This document shows positions 36,268 to 44,780 of a stretch of DNA of 64,000 nt, one piece after another. Position 1 is the first letter of the stretch, and the number at the start of each line of letters is the position of its first letter. The notes beneath the pieces were generated by a model. The model did not search any database. It was not told the origin of the DNA and worked only from the letters and a program-made list of their open reading frames with translations. A program made the translations under genes and the position numbers. This stretch comes from Catenovulum adriaticum. Lineage in GTDB: Bacteria > Pseudomonadota > Gammaproteobacteria > Enterobacterales > Alteromonadaceae. The stretch is from the NCBI RefSeq assembly GCF_026725475.1, contig NZ_CP109965.1, positions 2,914,001 through 2,978,000 on the forward strand, given 5' to 3'.

Positions 36268-37006
36268 TCCTGGCTCAAACTAACAAACCGCCGTAAATAA
36301 GCCCTGTTTATTCAACGGTTAACGTTTTATCATAACGGCATATTTGTATTTTTTATGCTGTTAAGATGCCTGCTTGTTTTCTGAATCCCCCATAAGACAG
36401 ACATCTAAAAACCCATACGTTGTTTCAGGAATATATTGGGAGAAAATAAGACAGACACCAAAAAAGGTTGCTAAGCGATTGTAATTTATATTTTTTAACA
36501 ACGCCTGTCATATACGACTCAAGGCGGTTCAATTACAGCACTATGCTAAAGCCCATCAACTCAAACGCGTCAAAGGCATTCCTAAAACAAAGCAGCGGCT
36601 GCAAACCTAAATTCAAATAAAACCCAAAGCCTTTATTTTAACGCGCAATTTAATTGCCGACATGCTTGTCTCTGAAATTTACAAAAAATATTAAAATCTG
36701 TACAAATGCTGCAGAATGTCACCGGTAAGCAACTACCTGATACAAGATACTAGATGCATCAGCTAAATGACTGCCAAGTTACAAAATTTCATCAATAAAA
36801 ACCAACGAACCCAAAGACAAAAAGTCACTAACTAACTGCTTTTATGCCCTTTTTCCGAAAAGTGGTTATTTACGGCAGATTCAAAATGTGTAAAATAGGA
36901 GGGCTCGTCACATCTTATTAAAAATTTTTTTAATTGGAACAAATGTGGCTCACTTGACTGATATTATCATATTTACTTACGCTACGTTATTAAAGGGGTT
37001 ATACGT
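36268..37006. other. Accessory intergenic patch with repeat remnants
   Basis: No intact gene was seen in these 739 bases. An 11-bp inverted repeat (GCCGTAAATAA, 36290-36300; TTATTTACGGC, 36866-36876) brackets most of it and may mark the ends of a decayed element. ATAAGACAGACAYC occurs twice (36392-36405 and 36446-36459). The frame at 36512-36694 is protein-like but broken by a stop. I could not name the parent element. Confidence 0.45.
36512..36694 (+). pseudogene. Possible decayed coding remnant
   Basis: The plus-strand frame reads about 29 residues (...LQHYAKAHQLKRVKGIPK...), then a stop, then 27 more (...KAFILTRNLIADMLVSEIY...) before a second stop. It has no start or ribosome binding site. 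The amino-acid composition looks protein-like, but I do not recognise a family. It lies inside the bracketed patch of mobile-element-like repeats. Confidence 0.25.
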
Positions 37007-38101
37007 TTGAAAATTTGCCATTTATTTGCTGCAACAATTCTTTTTTACCCCTTTCTGGTATTATCTGACGTTCAGATCGAAGGCAACTTTTTAATTACTG
37101 ATGAACAAATCACTACTCGTGGTCAACTTCTTAACCAGTGCAGTTCTCTGGGTCTAGAAAACCTTAGCGCCAAAGAGTTTATAGCCGTTCGTAAAAACCC
37201 ACATTTGAGAAAACTAAGAAATCTCATCAATATAGCAGATGGAAAAATCCACTCGTTTTCTAATGGAAGGATGAGAATTGTTAAGGATTTTACATATGCA
37301 ACGAATGCTGCACCATATTATGCTATCTGCAAAGGAGCTGCGAAAATTAGTTCTTCTCAAAGAAAGCAAGCTTTTAATGATTCTGAGCCAGAAGAGCATA
37401 AACAAATAAAGTTCATGGACATGTCATTATCAGGGACTGTCAAATCGGAGCTCAACGCCTCCACAGATGGAAATTTGTCTGATACCTCGCTATTTAGAAC
37501 TTTTCTCGCTGAGCGTATTGTGAAAGAACATCATCCTGAAGCCTATTCAGATGGTACCCTCCGTAAAAATCTGATCAAATATTATAAAGATAAAGTAAAA
37601 TTGGCAGCGCCAATCGGACAGACAATTTTCGAAGATGTAAACATCTATGCCGAGCGTAAAAGGAAAAATCATCGTTTTACTTCATCTGTAAGCGAAGCAT
37701 TATTCCAACGGTTCAGTAAAGATTTAGAGCGCTCCAGTATTCGATATGACGCCTTGACAGGACGCATTTTGTACCTGAGATCTGAGCAAAATGTGAATAT
37801 TATTGAACGGGATCTGCCAAAAGTTGCTGAGATGCTAGCTCAAAAATGGCAAACAAAGTACTTTTTTGAATTCGACAAATACAATTATTACATCTCTGAC
37901 GCTCTTTTATGTAGATTGTATAAAACACCACCTAAAAAGTTTGGATTCAGCGAGCAAAATACCACCAACTCGATTACCATTGAGTGTAGATATACACAAC
38001 CTTTCGAAATGCTATATAAACAAGAAGATACATATAGAAGTTTTATCGATGATGTAGTCAAGAATCCTCCCCAGAAGCAAGGCTTAGACATAACTTTATA
38101 G
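37007..38101 (+). CDS. Exported protein of unknown function
   Basis: 364 residues, not recognised. The TTG start at 37007 is supported by AAAGGGG 8 bases upstream, and no in-frame ATG lies near. The N-terminus (MKICHLFAATILFYPFLVLS) is a signal peptide. The mature part is basic and has a few cysteines (for example CSSLGL, YAICKGAA, ALLCRLY, IECRYT) that might form disulfides. It is flanked by decayed repeats on one side and an ISAs1-family remnant on the other, suggesting horizontal arrival. No partner gene is beside it. Confidence 0.65.
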   Translation: MKICHLFAATILFYPFLVLSDVQIEGNFLITDEQITTRGQLLNQCSSLGLENLSAKEFIAVRKNPHLRKLRNLINIADGKIHSFSNGRMRIVKDFTYATNAAPYYAICKGAAKISSSQRKQAFNDSEPEEHKQIKFMDMSLSGTVKSELNASTDGNLSDTSLFRTFLAERIVKEHHPEAYSDGTLRKNLIKYYKDKVKLAAPIGQTIFEDVNIYAERKRKNHRFTSSVSEALFQRFSKDLERSSIRYDALTGRILYLRSEQNVNIIERDLPKVAEMLAQKWQTKYFFEFDKYNYYISDALLCRLYKTPPKKFGFSEQNTTNSITIECRYTQPFEMLYKQEDTYRSFIDDVVKNPPQKQGLDITL

Positions 38102-38128
38102 ATTTATCCATCTTTAGAGCATAAAGCC

Positions 38129-39195
38129 CACGGCTAGCGCATTTTAATCCCAGACTCTAACAGGGTTGAGCGATAATTATCGTCTAGCCCAGCCATTTTC
38201 TTTTTTCTCGCCATACTCGCTGACTTCGTTGTGTCTTGCTTGAATAAAGCCATCGCTATTTTTCGGATTACATTGATTACCAGTGGGCCTCGCTTTTTTC
38301 GTATTCTTGATTCATCTTCCCTAAACGTCATATCCAACATCCAGTGCATACTTTCAACTTGCCAGTGACTTCGAACGGCATTGAGGAGTAGCTGTTGGCA
38401 TACTCTGGTTTCAATGCGTCCATGTCCAGTGTCAACTTCTGTGTATATACTATATTTTTCTTCACTCACCCTTCACGAACGCTTTTATGCCACCAGGCCT
38501 CTAGCTCGCGCTGCATACCCGAATGGTTCCCCTTTAAAGCTAAAATATAGTCCGCTTTTTGATAGATAATTTGCTGGGCTATCTCTGGTTGGCATCCCAT
38601 TGCATCAAGCGTGACAATACTATTTTCAATATCTAACATCGTTAATAAATCTGGAATGGCGGTGATTTCATTCGTTTTTGTATCAACTGCTGTTTGACCT
38701 AATACTAACTGATGTTGGCAACTCCAAGCGCTAACCGTATGGAGTGCGGTTTTTCGGTCATTTGTGGTAAATGAGCGTCGTGCCGTTTTTCCATCAACTG
38801 CAATGATATCGGCACCTGTCACTTTAATGAGGGATGATATCCACGATTGGAATGCGTTTTCTATTTCACTGGCTTTTAATCGGCAAATGACACGTGCAAT
38901 AGTGTCATGTTTGGGTATACCTGCTTTGAAGGAGCCATACTTTTTAAGCCATTCAAGTTTTAAGTGACCAAAGTCTTCAATATCTTCCCAACCCTCAGCG
39001 CCTGAAAGGACTGCGCTAATTGATACTAAAAGAATATCGAGTAGGTTATGTTTTTACAGCGGTCGATGCGTGGAGCTGTGATTGAATCAAAGTGTGTCAG
39101 AAAAGTTGCGCTCATTTTTGGATCCAAGGTTGTTATTATGCCTTGATCTGATCGCTACTTGTTCAATAAGTTCAATTTATAATGATCTTGCCGTG
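38129..39195 (-). mobile_element. ISAs1-family insertion sequence remnant
   Basis: About 1.07 kb. The proposed ends are CACGGCTAGCGCATTTTAA (38129-38147) and, reversed, CACGGCAAGATCATTATAA (39177-39195), matching at 15 of 19 positions. Between them lies a frameshifted ISAs1-type transposase. No clean target-site duplication was seen. The right end falls 28 bases before the -35 box of the ilv promoter. Confidence 0.7.
38134..39114 (-). pseudogene. Frameshifted ISAs1-family transposase
   Basis: The protein is split over three frames. The start frame (MSATFLTHFDSI..., ATG at 39114) runs to an A5 run at 39051-39055, where one base seems to be missing. The middle frame runs from there (NLLDILLVSISAVLSGAEGW, DFGHLKLEWLKKYGSF, VDGKTARRSF, LDAMGCQ, LALKGNHSGM) to a stop at 38466. 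The last frame (EKYSIYTEVDTGHGRIETR, HWQVESMHWMLDMTFREDES, to KMR) begins there. DDE-type residues remain, but two frameshifts make activity unlikely. Confidence 0.85.
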
Positions 39196-39222
39196 CATCG
39201 CAAAGCAAAAATCAACTAATTC

Positions 39223-39251
39223 TTGTTAAAAACTCATTTGTATGCTATTTA
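39223..39251 (+). promoter_or_regulatory. Promoter of the ilv operon
   Basis: TTGTTA (39223-39228) and TATTTA (39246-39251) are 17 bp apart. Transcription would begin about 40 bases before the leader peptide start. Confidence 0.55.
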
Positions 39252-39298
39252 TACGCCCTCTAAAGCAAACTTTCATTTTTGCAAGGCTCTAATTTAAG

Positions 39299-39382
39299 AT
39301 GATTTTCCGTATTATGATTAATTTAATTGTCGTCAGCGTGGTGGTGCTACTCACTTCACTGCGGGGGGATAATTTGGTTTAA
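39299..39382 (+). CDS. ilvL: ilv operon leader peptide
   Basis: A 27-codon frame from the ATG at 39299 to the TAA at 39380-39382, too short for routine gene calling. Its core is MINLIVVSVVVLLTSL. Of 27 residues, 15 are Ile, Val or Leu (4 Ile, 6 Val, 5 Leu). It is followed by a GC-rich terminator with a competing upstream segment, and then by ilvGMEDA. This is the standard design of transcription attenuation by charged branched-chain-amino-acid tRNAs. An ATG at 39314 is an alternative start; the first is preferred because AAGG lies 12 bases before it. Confidence 0.85.
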   Translation: MIFRIMINLIVVSVVVLLTSLRGDNLV

Positions 39383-39403
39383 TCATAATCAAACTGACTT
39401 AAC

Positions 39404-39436
39404 AAGCCCCCGCATCGCAAGATTCGGGGGTTTTTT
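39404..39436 (+). terminator. ilv attenuator terminator
   Basis: CCCCCG (39407-39412) pairs with CGGGGG (39425-39430), followed by TTTTTT. The same CCCCCGC stretch can instead pair with GCGGGGG at 39361-39367 inside the end of the leader peptide frame. This gives the mutually exclusive antiterminator expected of an attenuator. Confidence 0.85.
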
Positions 39437-39460
39437 GTTTTATAGCTAAGCAAACGAGTA

Positions 39461-39727
39461 TATACCCGTGCTACCTCAACATGCTTGATTTCAGCCGGAG
39501 AAAAAAATGCATGAGACAAGGCAAATTGCTGAAGGTATAGTCATTCTACATCAAAGCAATTTAACGCCGTATCAGGCATTTTTAGCCCGGCCCTTTGGGA
39601 GCTTCACAGCGCTTACACTACTGCGTTATATTGGTTTGAAAGGTGCCTACATTCCTTTACCAATATGCCTTGTATTGAAAGCGCTGTGATAGCTCTGAAA
39701 CATGCATCTTGAAGTAGCACGGGTATA
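39461..39727. mobile_element. MITE-like element between the ilv attenuator and ilvG
   Basis: 267 bases bounded by 24-bp terminal inverted repeats that match at 22 positions: left begins TATACCCGTGCTACCTCAAC, right (reversed) TATACCCGTGCTACTTCAAG. The similarity continues weakly to about 35 bp. A GTA triplet flanks each end (39458-39460, 39728-39730), a possible 3-bp duplication or part of a TA-type target. No transposase is present. A 60-codon frame inside (39507-39689) looks non-coding. The element lies in the operon's leader, 32 bases before ilvG. Confidence 0.85.
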
Positions 39728-39759
39728 GTAAGTCACAAACGATAGATAAAGGGTAGATT

Positions 39760-41406
39760 ATGACCGGCGCTGAACTGGTTTTAAAAGTATTACAACAACA
39801 CGGCATACAACACATTTTTGGTTACCCGGGCGGAGCCATTATGCCAATTTACGATGCACTTTATGATTCTGACGTTGAACATTTTTTATGTCGTCATGAG
39901 CAAGGTGCGGCATTTTCGGCAATTGGTTACGCACGTTCAACCGGAAAAGTGGGCGTTTGTATGGCCACTTCTGGTCCGGGTGCAACTAACTTAGTAACAG
40001 GTTTGGCAGATGCCATGATGGATTCAATTCCGGTTGTTGCTATTACAGGCCAAGTATTCAGCGGATTGATCGGCACTGATGCATTTCAAGAAATGGACGT
40101 GTTAGGCATGTCGCTATCCATTACCAAACAAAGCTTTTTGGTTCAAAGCTTAGATGAATTGGCCGATATTTTACACCAAGCCTTTGAAGTAGCTCAATCT
40201 GGCCGGCCAGGTCCGGTATTGGTTGATATCCCTAAAGATATTCAAATTGGTGCGGTTGATTTTGAACCTTACCCTATTGCACAAAAACAGTATCCTTTAC
40301 TAGAAACAAATGCGATAGCCAAAGCCCGAGATTTAATCGGCTCGGCACAAAAACCTCTGTTTTATATTGGCGGTGGCGTAGGCATGGCTGACGCTATCGA
40401 AGAGATGCAAGATTTACTTAATGCGACCCAAATTCCGGCTATTTCAACCTTAAAAGCTTTGGGTACAGTGCCTGCTGATTACCCTTATAACTTAGGTTTA
40501 GTTGGCATGCATGGTAATCAAGCGGCTAATCATGCGGTTCAAGAATGTGACTTATTAATTTGCACTGGCGCTCGTTTTGATGACAGGGTAACGGGCAAGT
40601 TAGATAGTTTTGCGCCTAATGCCAAAATTATTCATTTAGATATAGATCCGGCTGAAATTCATAAACTCCGCCAAGCTGATGTTTCTATTTTAGCCGATTT
40701 TAAGCAACTACTGCCTGAGCTTGCAGTAACCCCGAGCATAAGTACGTGGCAACAACACGCAGCCGATTTAAAAACACAATATGCGTGGCGCTATGATTTT
40801 CCGGGCGAAACCATATACGCGCCTAAATTATTAAATTTATTAAGCCAAAGGTTACCTTTTGACCATGCTGTGAGTTGCGATGTAGGCCAACACCAAATGT
40901 GGGTTGCTCAGCATATGCTATTTAGTTCGCCTCGAAATCACTTATCCAGCGGCGGTGCTGGCACTATGGGGTTTGGTTTACCAGCAGCTATTGGCGTTCA
41001 GGTTGCTCGCCCAGATTGCACTTCAGTGGTTGTATCTGGCGATGGTTCATTTATGATGAATGTTCAAGAGTTAGGGACAATTAAGCGCTTTAAATTACCA
41101 GTTAAAATTGTTTTGTTAGATAACCAACGTTTAGGTATGGTTAAACAATGGCAAGAGCTATTTTTTGAAGAGCGATATTCAGAAACAAACTTAAGTGATA
41201 ACCCAGATTTTGTTACACTGGCTAAAGCATTTGATATTCCAGCGTTAAGCATTAATCAGGCAGATCAAATTGAAGATGGTATCGACCAGCTAATTAATAG
41301 CAAAGGACCATTTTTATTACACGTTCAAATTGACGAAAAAGAAAATGTTTGGCCACTTGTGCCACCGGGTAAAGCAAACAATGACATGTTGGAGGGTGAA
41401 CTATGA
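39760..41406 (+). CDS. ilvG: Acetolactate synthase II, large subunit
   Basis: 548 residues. It condenses pyruvate with pyruvate or 2-oxobutyrate, the committed step to Val, Leu and Ile. Catalytic Glu47 lies in RHEQGAAF; the ThDP motif GDGSFMMNVQELGTI is near 428, and SGPGATNLVTGLADA is present. The gene is intact, unlike the frameshifted ilvG of E. coli K-12. AAAGGG precedes the ATG. Its stop overlaps the ilvM start (ATGA). Confidence 0.97.
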   Translation: MTGAELVLKVLQQHGIQHIFGYPGGAIMPIYDALYDSDVEHFLCRHEQGAAFSAIGYARSTGKVGVCMATSGPGATNLVTGLADAMMDSIPVVAITGQVFSGLIGTDAFQEMDVLGMSLSITKQSFLVQSLDELADILHQAFEVAQSGRPGPVLVDIPKDIQIGAVDFEPYPIAQKQYPLLETNAIAKARDLIGSAQKPLFYIGGGVGMADAIEEMQDLLNATQIPAISTLKALGTVPADYPYNLGLVGMHGNQAANHAVQECDLLICTGARFDDRVTGKLDSFAPNAKIIHLDIDPAEIHKLRQADVSILADFKQLLPELAVTPSISTWQQHAADLKTQYAWRYDFPGETIYAPKLLNLLSQRLPFDHAVSCDVGQHQMWVAQHMLFSSPRNHLSSGGAGTMGFGLPAAIGVQVARPDCTSVVVSGDGSFMMNVQELGTIKRFKLPVKIVLLDNQRLGMVKQWQELFFEERYSETNLSDNPDFVTLAKAFDIPALSINQADQIEDGIDQLINSKGPFLLHVQIDEKENVWPLVPPGKANNDMLEGEL

Positions 41407-41663
41407 CACATACCATTAAACTTGAGGCAAGCAACAGACCAGAAGTAATGGAACGAATTTTAAGAGTCGTTCGTCATCGCGGTTTTAGCTTGGAAGAAGT
41501 GCTAATGAAGCAGTGCCATACCACTAACAGCACCCAAATTACACTAACAGTGTCAGGCGAGCGCCCAATTAGCAATTTAGAAAACCAGTTAAATAAACTA
41601 TACGACGTTGCCCAACTTGAACGAGCGCAAACCGGCGCATCAGCAGTTGCAATGAACGCATAA
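41403..41663 (+). CDS. ilvM: Acetolactate synthase II, small subunit
   Basis: 86 residues, one ACT domain (MTHTIKLEASNRPEVMERILRVVRHRGFSLEEV...). It is the regulatory partner of IlvG. The four-base ATGA overlap with ilvG suggests coupled translation for equal subunit supply. The short size matches the IlvM type, not the longer IlvH type. Confidence 0.93.
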   Translation: MTHTIKLEASNRPEVMERILRVVRHRGFSLEEVLMKQCHTTNSTQITLTVSGERPISNLENQLNKLYDVAQLERAQTGASAVAMNA

Positions 41664-41679
41664 TTCAGGATAAAAAATC

Positions 41680-42609
41680 ATGAGCAATAACAATTACCCA
41701 GAACTCATTTGGCACAACGGCAAAGTCATTCCTTGGCAAGAAGCGACTGTGCACATTGTTTGTCATGCAATCCATTATGGTTCATCTGTGTTTGAAGGGG
41801 TTCGCTGTTACGATACCCCTAAAGGGCCAGCCATTTTTCGGTTAAACGAACACACACGTCGTTTATTTGATTCAGCTAAAATTTATCGCTTTGAAATACC
41901 TTTTACGGCGGATGAAATCAACCAAGGTTGTAAAGACATCATCAAACAAAATGGTTTAAAAAGCGCGTATTTAAGACCATTTGCGTTCATGGGGGCTCAC
42001 AACTTAGGTTTAAATCCACCCAAAGTACCATTAGAAACATCAATCATCGCATTAGATTGGGGTTCGTATTTAGGTGAAGAAAGCTTAGAACAAGGCGTAG
42101 ATGCTGCTATTACATCTTGGAATCGTTTAGCACCTAATACTATGCCAACGGGCGCAAAAGCAGGTGGTAACTATTTATCATCTATTTTAATTACCACAGA
42201 AGCAAAACGTCATGGTTATGTTGAAGGCATAGGACTTGACCAAAATGGCTGTATTTCAGAAGGCGCTGGCGAAAATATTTTTATTGTCCGTGATGGCGTT
42301 ATTAGCACACCACCGGCAACAAGTGGTATCTTACCAGGCATCACCCGTAATACATTAATGACATTAGCGCAAGAACGTGGCTACACTGTGCGTGAACAAG
42401 CCATTCCGCGCGAAGCTTTATATTTAGCCGACGAAGTATTTATGTGCGGTACCGCTGCCGAAGTTGTACCGGTTCGAAGCGTTGACCAAATACAAGTGGG
42501 TAATGGTAAACGAGGTCCAATTACAGAGATGCTTCAAAAAGATTATTTTGGTATCTTTAACGGCACAACCGAAGATAAATGGGGCTGGTTAAGTTATATT
42601 AACGATTAA
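41680..42609 (+). CDS. ilvE: Branched-chain amino acid aminotransferase
   Basis: 309 residues. A class IV PLP aminotransferase that makes Val, Leu and Ile from their 2-oxo acids with glutamate. It has HAIHYGSSVFEGVRCY, PTGAKAGGNYLSSIL (containing the PLP lysine) and GCISEGAGENIFIV. It follows ilvM by 16 bases and is the third structural gene of the operon. Confidence 0.96.
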   Translation: MSNNNYPELIWHNGKVIPWQEATVHIVCHAIHYGSSVFEGVRCYDTPKGPAIFRLNEHTRRLFDSAKIYRFEIPFTADEINQGCKDIIKQNGLKSAYLRPFAFMGAHNLGLNPPKVPLETSIIALDWGSYLGEESLEQGVDAAITSWNRLAPNTMPTGAKAGGNYLSSILITTEAKRHGYVEGIGLDQNGCISEGAGENIFIVRDGVISTPPATSGILPGITRNTLMTLAQERGYTVREQAIPREALYLADEVFMCGTAAEVVPVRSVDQIQVGNGKRGPITEMLQKDYFGIFNGTTEDKWGWLSYIND

Positions 42610-42659
42610 CTTATACTGACTATTTGCTCGGAATCACATTTAGTTTTAATAAAAATAAA

Positions 42660-42792
42660 GCTGCAACGCTAAATGCAGCGACTTTAAAAGCGACAGCAAA
42701 ACTCGGTTAAAATAACCGAGTACAATTTAAAACAGCAAATGTTGAACTTAGCATTTTAAAAAATTAATTAAAGCAGGCAATCGCCTGCTTTT
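42660..42792 (+). promoter_or_regulatory. Three hairpins between ilvE and ilvD
   Basis: GCTGCA...TGCAGC at 42660-42679, CTCGGTTA-AAA-TAACCGAG at 42702-42720, and a terminator-like AAAGCAGGC-AATC-GCCTGCTTTT at 42770-42792. The last lies about 40 bases before the ilvD ATG. They could lower read-through into ilvD or stabilise upstream mRNA ends. Confidence 0.6.
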
Positions 42793-42832
42793 GCATTTAA
42801 CTATAAATGCAAACATTGAATTGGAGAATATT

Positions 42833-44674
42833 ATGCCAAAACTTAGATCCGCAACCACGACTCAAGGCCGCAACATGGCAGGTGCTCGTGCATTATGGCG
42901 TGCAACCGGTATGAAAGATGAAGATTTCAGTAAACCAATTATTGCCGTCGCCAATTCATTTACCCAGTTTGTTCCTGGCCATGTTCATTTAAAAGACATG
43001 GGTCAACTCGTTGCTCGTTCAATTGAAGAAGCGGGTGGCGTAGCAAAAGAATTTAATACTATCGCCGTAGATGACGGGATTGCTATGGGTCATGGTGGTA
43101 TGCTTTACAGCTTGCCATCTCGTGACCTAATTGCCGATTCAGTTGAATACATGGTCAACGCTCATTGTGCCGACGCACTCGTTTGTATTTCAAACTGCGA
43201 CAAAATCACACCTGGGATGTTAATGGCGGCAATGCGTTTGAATGTACCTGTAGTATTTGTATCGGGCGGCCCGATGGAAGCAGGTAAAACTAAACTGTCA
43301 GATCAAATCATTAAACTTGACTTAGTTGATGCCATGATCCAAGGCGCAGATCCCAAAGTATCAGATGAACAAAGTGAAGCGGTTGAGCGTTCAGCTTGTC
43401 CTACTTGTGGTTCATGTTCTGGTATGTTTACTGCTAACTCAATGAACTGCTTAACCGAAGCTTTAGGTTTATCACTGCCGGGTAACGGCTCTCTATTAGC
43501 AACTCATGCTGACCGAGAAAACTTATTTAAAAAAGCGGGCAGTCAAATTGTTGAGTTATGCACTCAATATTATACCAATGACGACGACTCAGTATTGCCC
43601 CGCAATATTGCTACCCGCGAAGCGTTTGAAAACGCAATGGCGTTAGATATTGCAATGGGTGGTTCAACCAATACGGTTTTACATTTATTAGCTGCTGCGC
43701 AAGAAGGTGGCGTTGAATTTGACATGGAAGCTATTGATCAAATGTCACGTCGAATTCCTAATTTAAGTAAGGTCGCTCCAGCCACTCAAAAATATCATAT
43801 GGAAGATGTTCACCGCGCTGGTGGGGTTGTTGGTTTATTAGGCGAATTAAATCGAGCAGGTTTATTAAACCAAAATGTAAATCATATTTTGGGCGGCAAA
43901 ATGACTGATGTGCTCGACAAATGGGACATTATGGTCACTCAAGACGAAGCCGTAAAAACATTTTACAGTGCTGGTCCGGCTGGGATTCGTACAACCAAAG
44001 CATTCTCTCAAGATTGCCGCTGGCCAACCTTAGATGACGATCGTGAAAACGGCTGTATTCGCCGTATCGAAAACGCGTACAGCCAAGATGGTGGTTTAGC
44101 AGTGCTTAGCGGTAATATTGCCGTTGATGGCTGTATTGTTAAAACCGCAGGTGTAGACGAAAGCATCTTAAAATTTACTGGTCCAGCTGTCGTATTTGAA
44201 AGCCAAGAAGATGCGGTCGAAGGCATTTTAGGTGATAAAGTAAAAGCTGGAGATGTTGTTGTTATTCGCTACGAAGGCCCTAAAGGTGGACCAGGCATGC
44301 AAGAAATGCTTTACCCAACTACCTTCTTAAAATCAAAAGGCTTAGGTAAAGATTGTGCGCTGATCACTGATGGTCGCTTCTCTGGTGGTACTTCAGGTTT
44401 ATCTATTGGCCACGTTTCGCCAGAAGCTGCCAGTGGCGGTACGATTGGTTTAGTTGAAAGTGGCGACATGATTGCGATTGATATTCCAAACCGTACCATT
44501 GAATTAGAAGTTGCGGAAGATGTCCTAGCTGAACGCCGTTTAGTTCGCGATTCAAAAGGCTGGAAACCTGAAAGCCGTGAGCGTGAAGTGTCCTTTGCTT
44601 TAAAAACATTTGCGATGTTCGCAACCAGTGCCGATAAAGGTGCCGTTCGTGATCGCAGCAAATTAGAAGACTAA
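42833..44674 (+). CDS. ilvD: Dihydroxy-acid dehydratase
   Basis: 613 residues from the ATG at 42833, chosen because GGAG lies 7 bases upstream and MPKLRSATT is the family N-terminus; an earlier in-frame ATG at 42791 falls inside the hairpin tail. It dehydrates dihydroxy acids to 2-oxo acids with an iron-sulfur cluster. Cysteines lie in SNCDKITPGM (Cys122) and CPTCGSCSGMFTANSMNCL; Asp81 of VDDGIAMGHGG is a metal ligand. Its position matches ilvGMEDA order. Confidence 0.97.
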   Translation: MPKLRSATTTQGRNMAGARALWRATGMKDEDFSKPIIAVANSFTQFVPGHVHLKDMGQLVARSIEEAGGVAKEFNTIAVDDGIAMGHGGMLYSLPSRDLIADSVEYMVNAHCADALVCISNCDKITPGMLMAAMRLNVPVVFVSGGPMEAGKTKLSDQIIKLDLVDAMIQGADPKVSDEQSEAVERSACPTCGSCSGMFTANSMNCLTEALGLSLPGNGSLLATHADRENLFKKAGSQIVELCTQYYTNDDDSVLPRNIATREAFENAMALDIAMGGSTNTVLHLLAAAQEGGVEFDMEAIDQMSRRIPNLSKVAPATQKYHMEDVHRAGGVVGLLGELNRAGLLNQNVNHILGGKMTDVLDKWDIMVTQDEAVKTFYSAGPAGIRTTKAFSQDCRWPTLDDDRENGCIRRIENAYSQDGGLAVLSGNIAVDGCIVKTAGVDESILKFTGPAVVFESQEDAVEGILGDKVKAGDVVVIRYEGPKGGPGMQEMLYPTTFLKSKGLGKDCALITDGRFSGGTSGLSIGHVSPEAASGGTIGLVESGDMIAIDIPNRTIELEVAEDVLAERRLVRDSKGWKPESREREVSFALKTFAMFATSADKGAVRDRSKLED

Positions 44675-44707
44675 ATAATTGAGTCGCTGACCACTTCAGT
44701 TCACTAA

Positions 44708-44741
44708 TAAAGCGAATATTTTTAACAAAATATTCGCTTTA
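44708..44741 (+). terminator. Hairpin between ilvD and ilvA
   Basis: A perfect 15-bp stem, TAAAGCGAATATTTT / TAAC / AAAATATTCGCTTTA, with no T-tract after it. It may be a weak terminator or an mRNA-stabilising structure within the operon. Confidence 0.55.
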
Positions 44742-44780
44742 TCCACCAGCTCATATCTATCAACCCGCTAGGTTAAAACA

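Noticed and set aside
38464..38471. Programmed frameshift in the ISAs1-family transposase
   Set aside because: The TGAGTG junction looks like coupling, but the family is normally one frame. A second frameshift near 39051-39055 points to decay.
39507..39689. 60-codon frame inside the MITE
   Set aside because: It sits entirely between the terminal inverted repeats of a non-autonomous element, resembles no transposase, and is more likely fortuitous.
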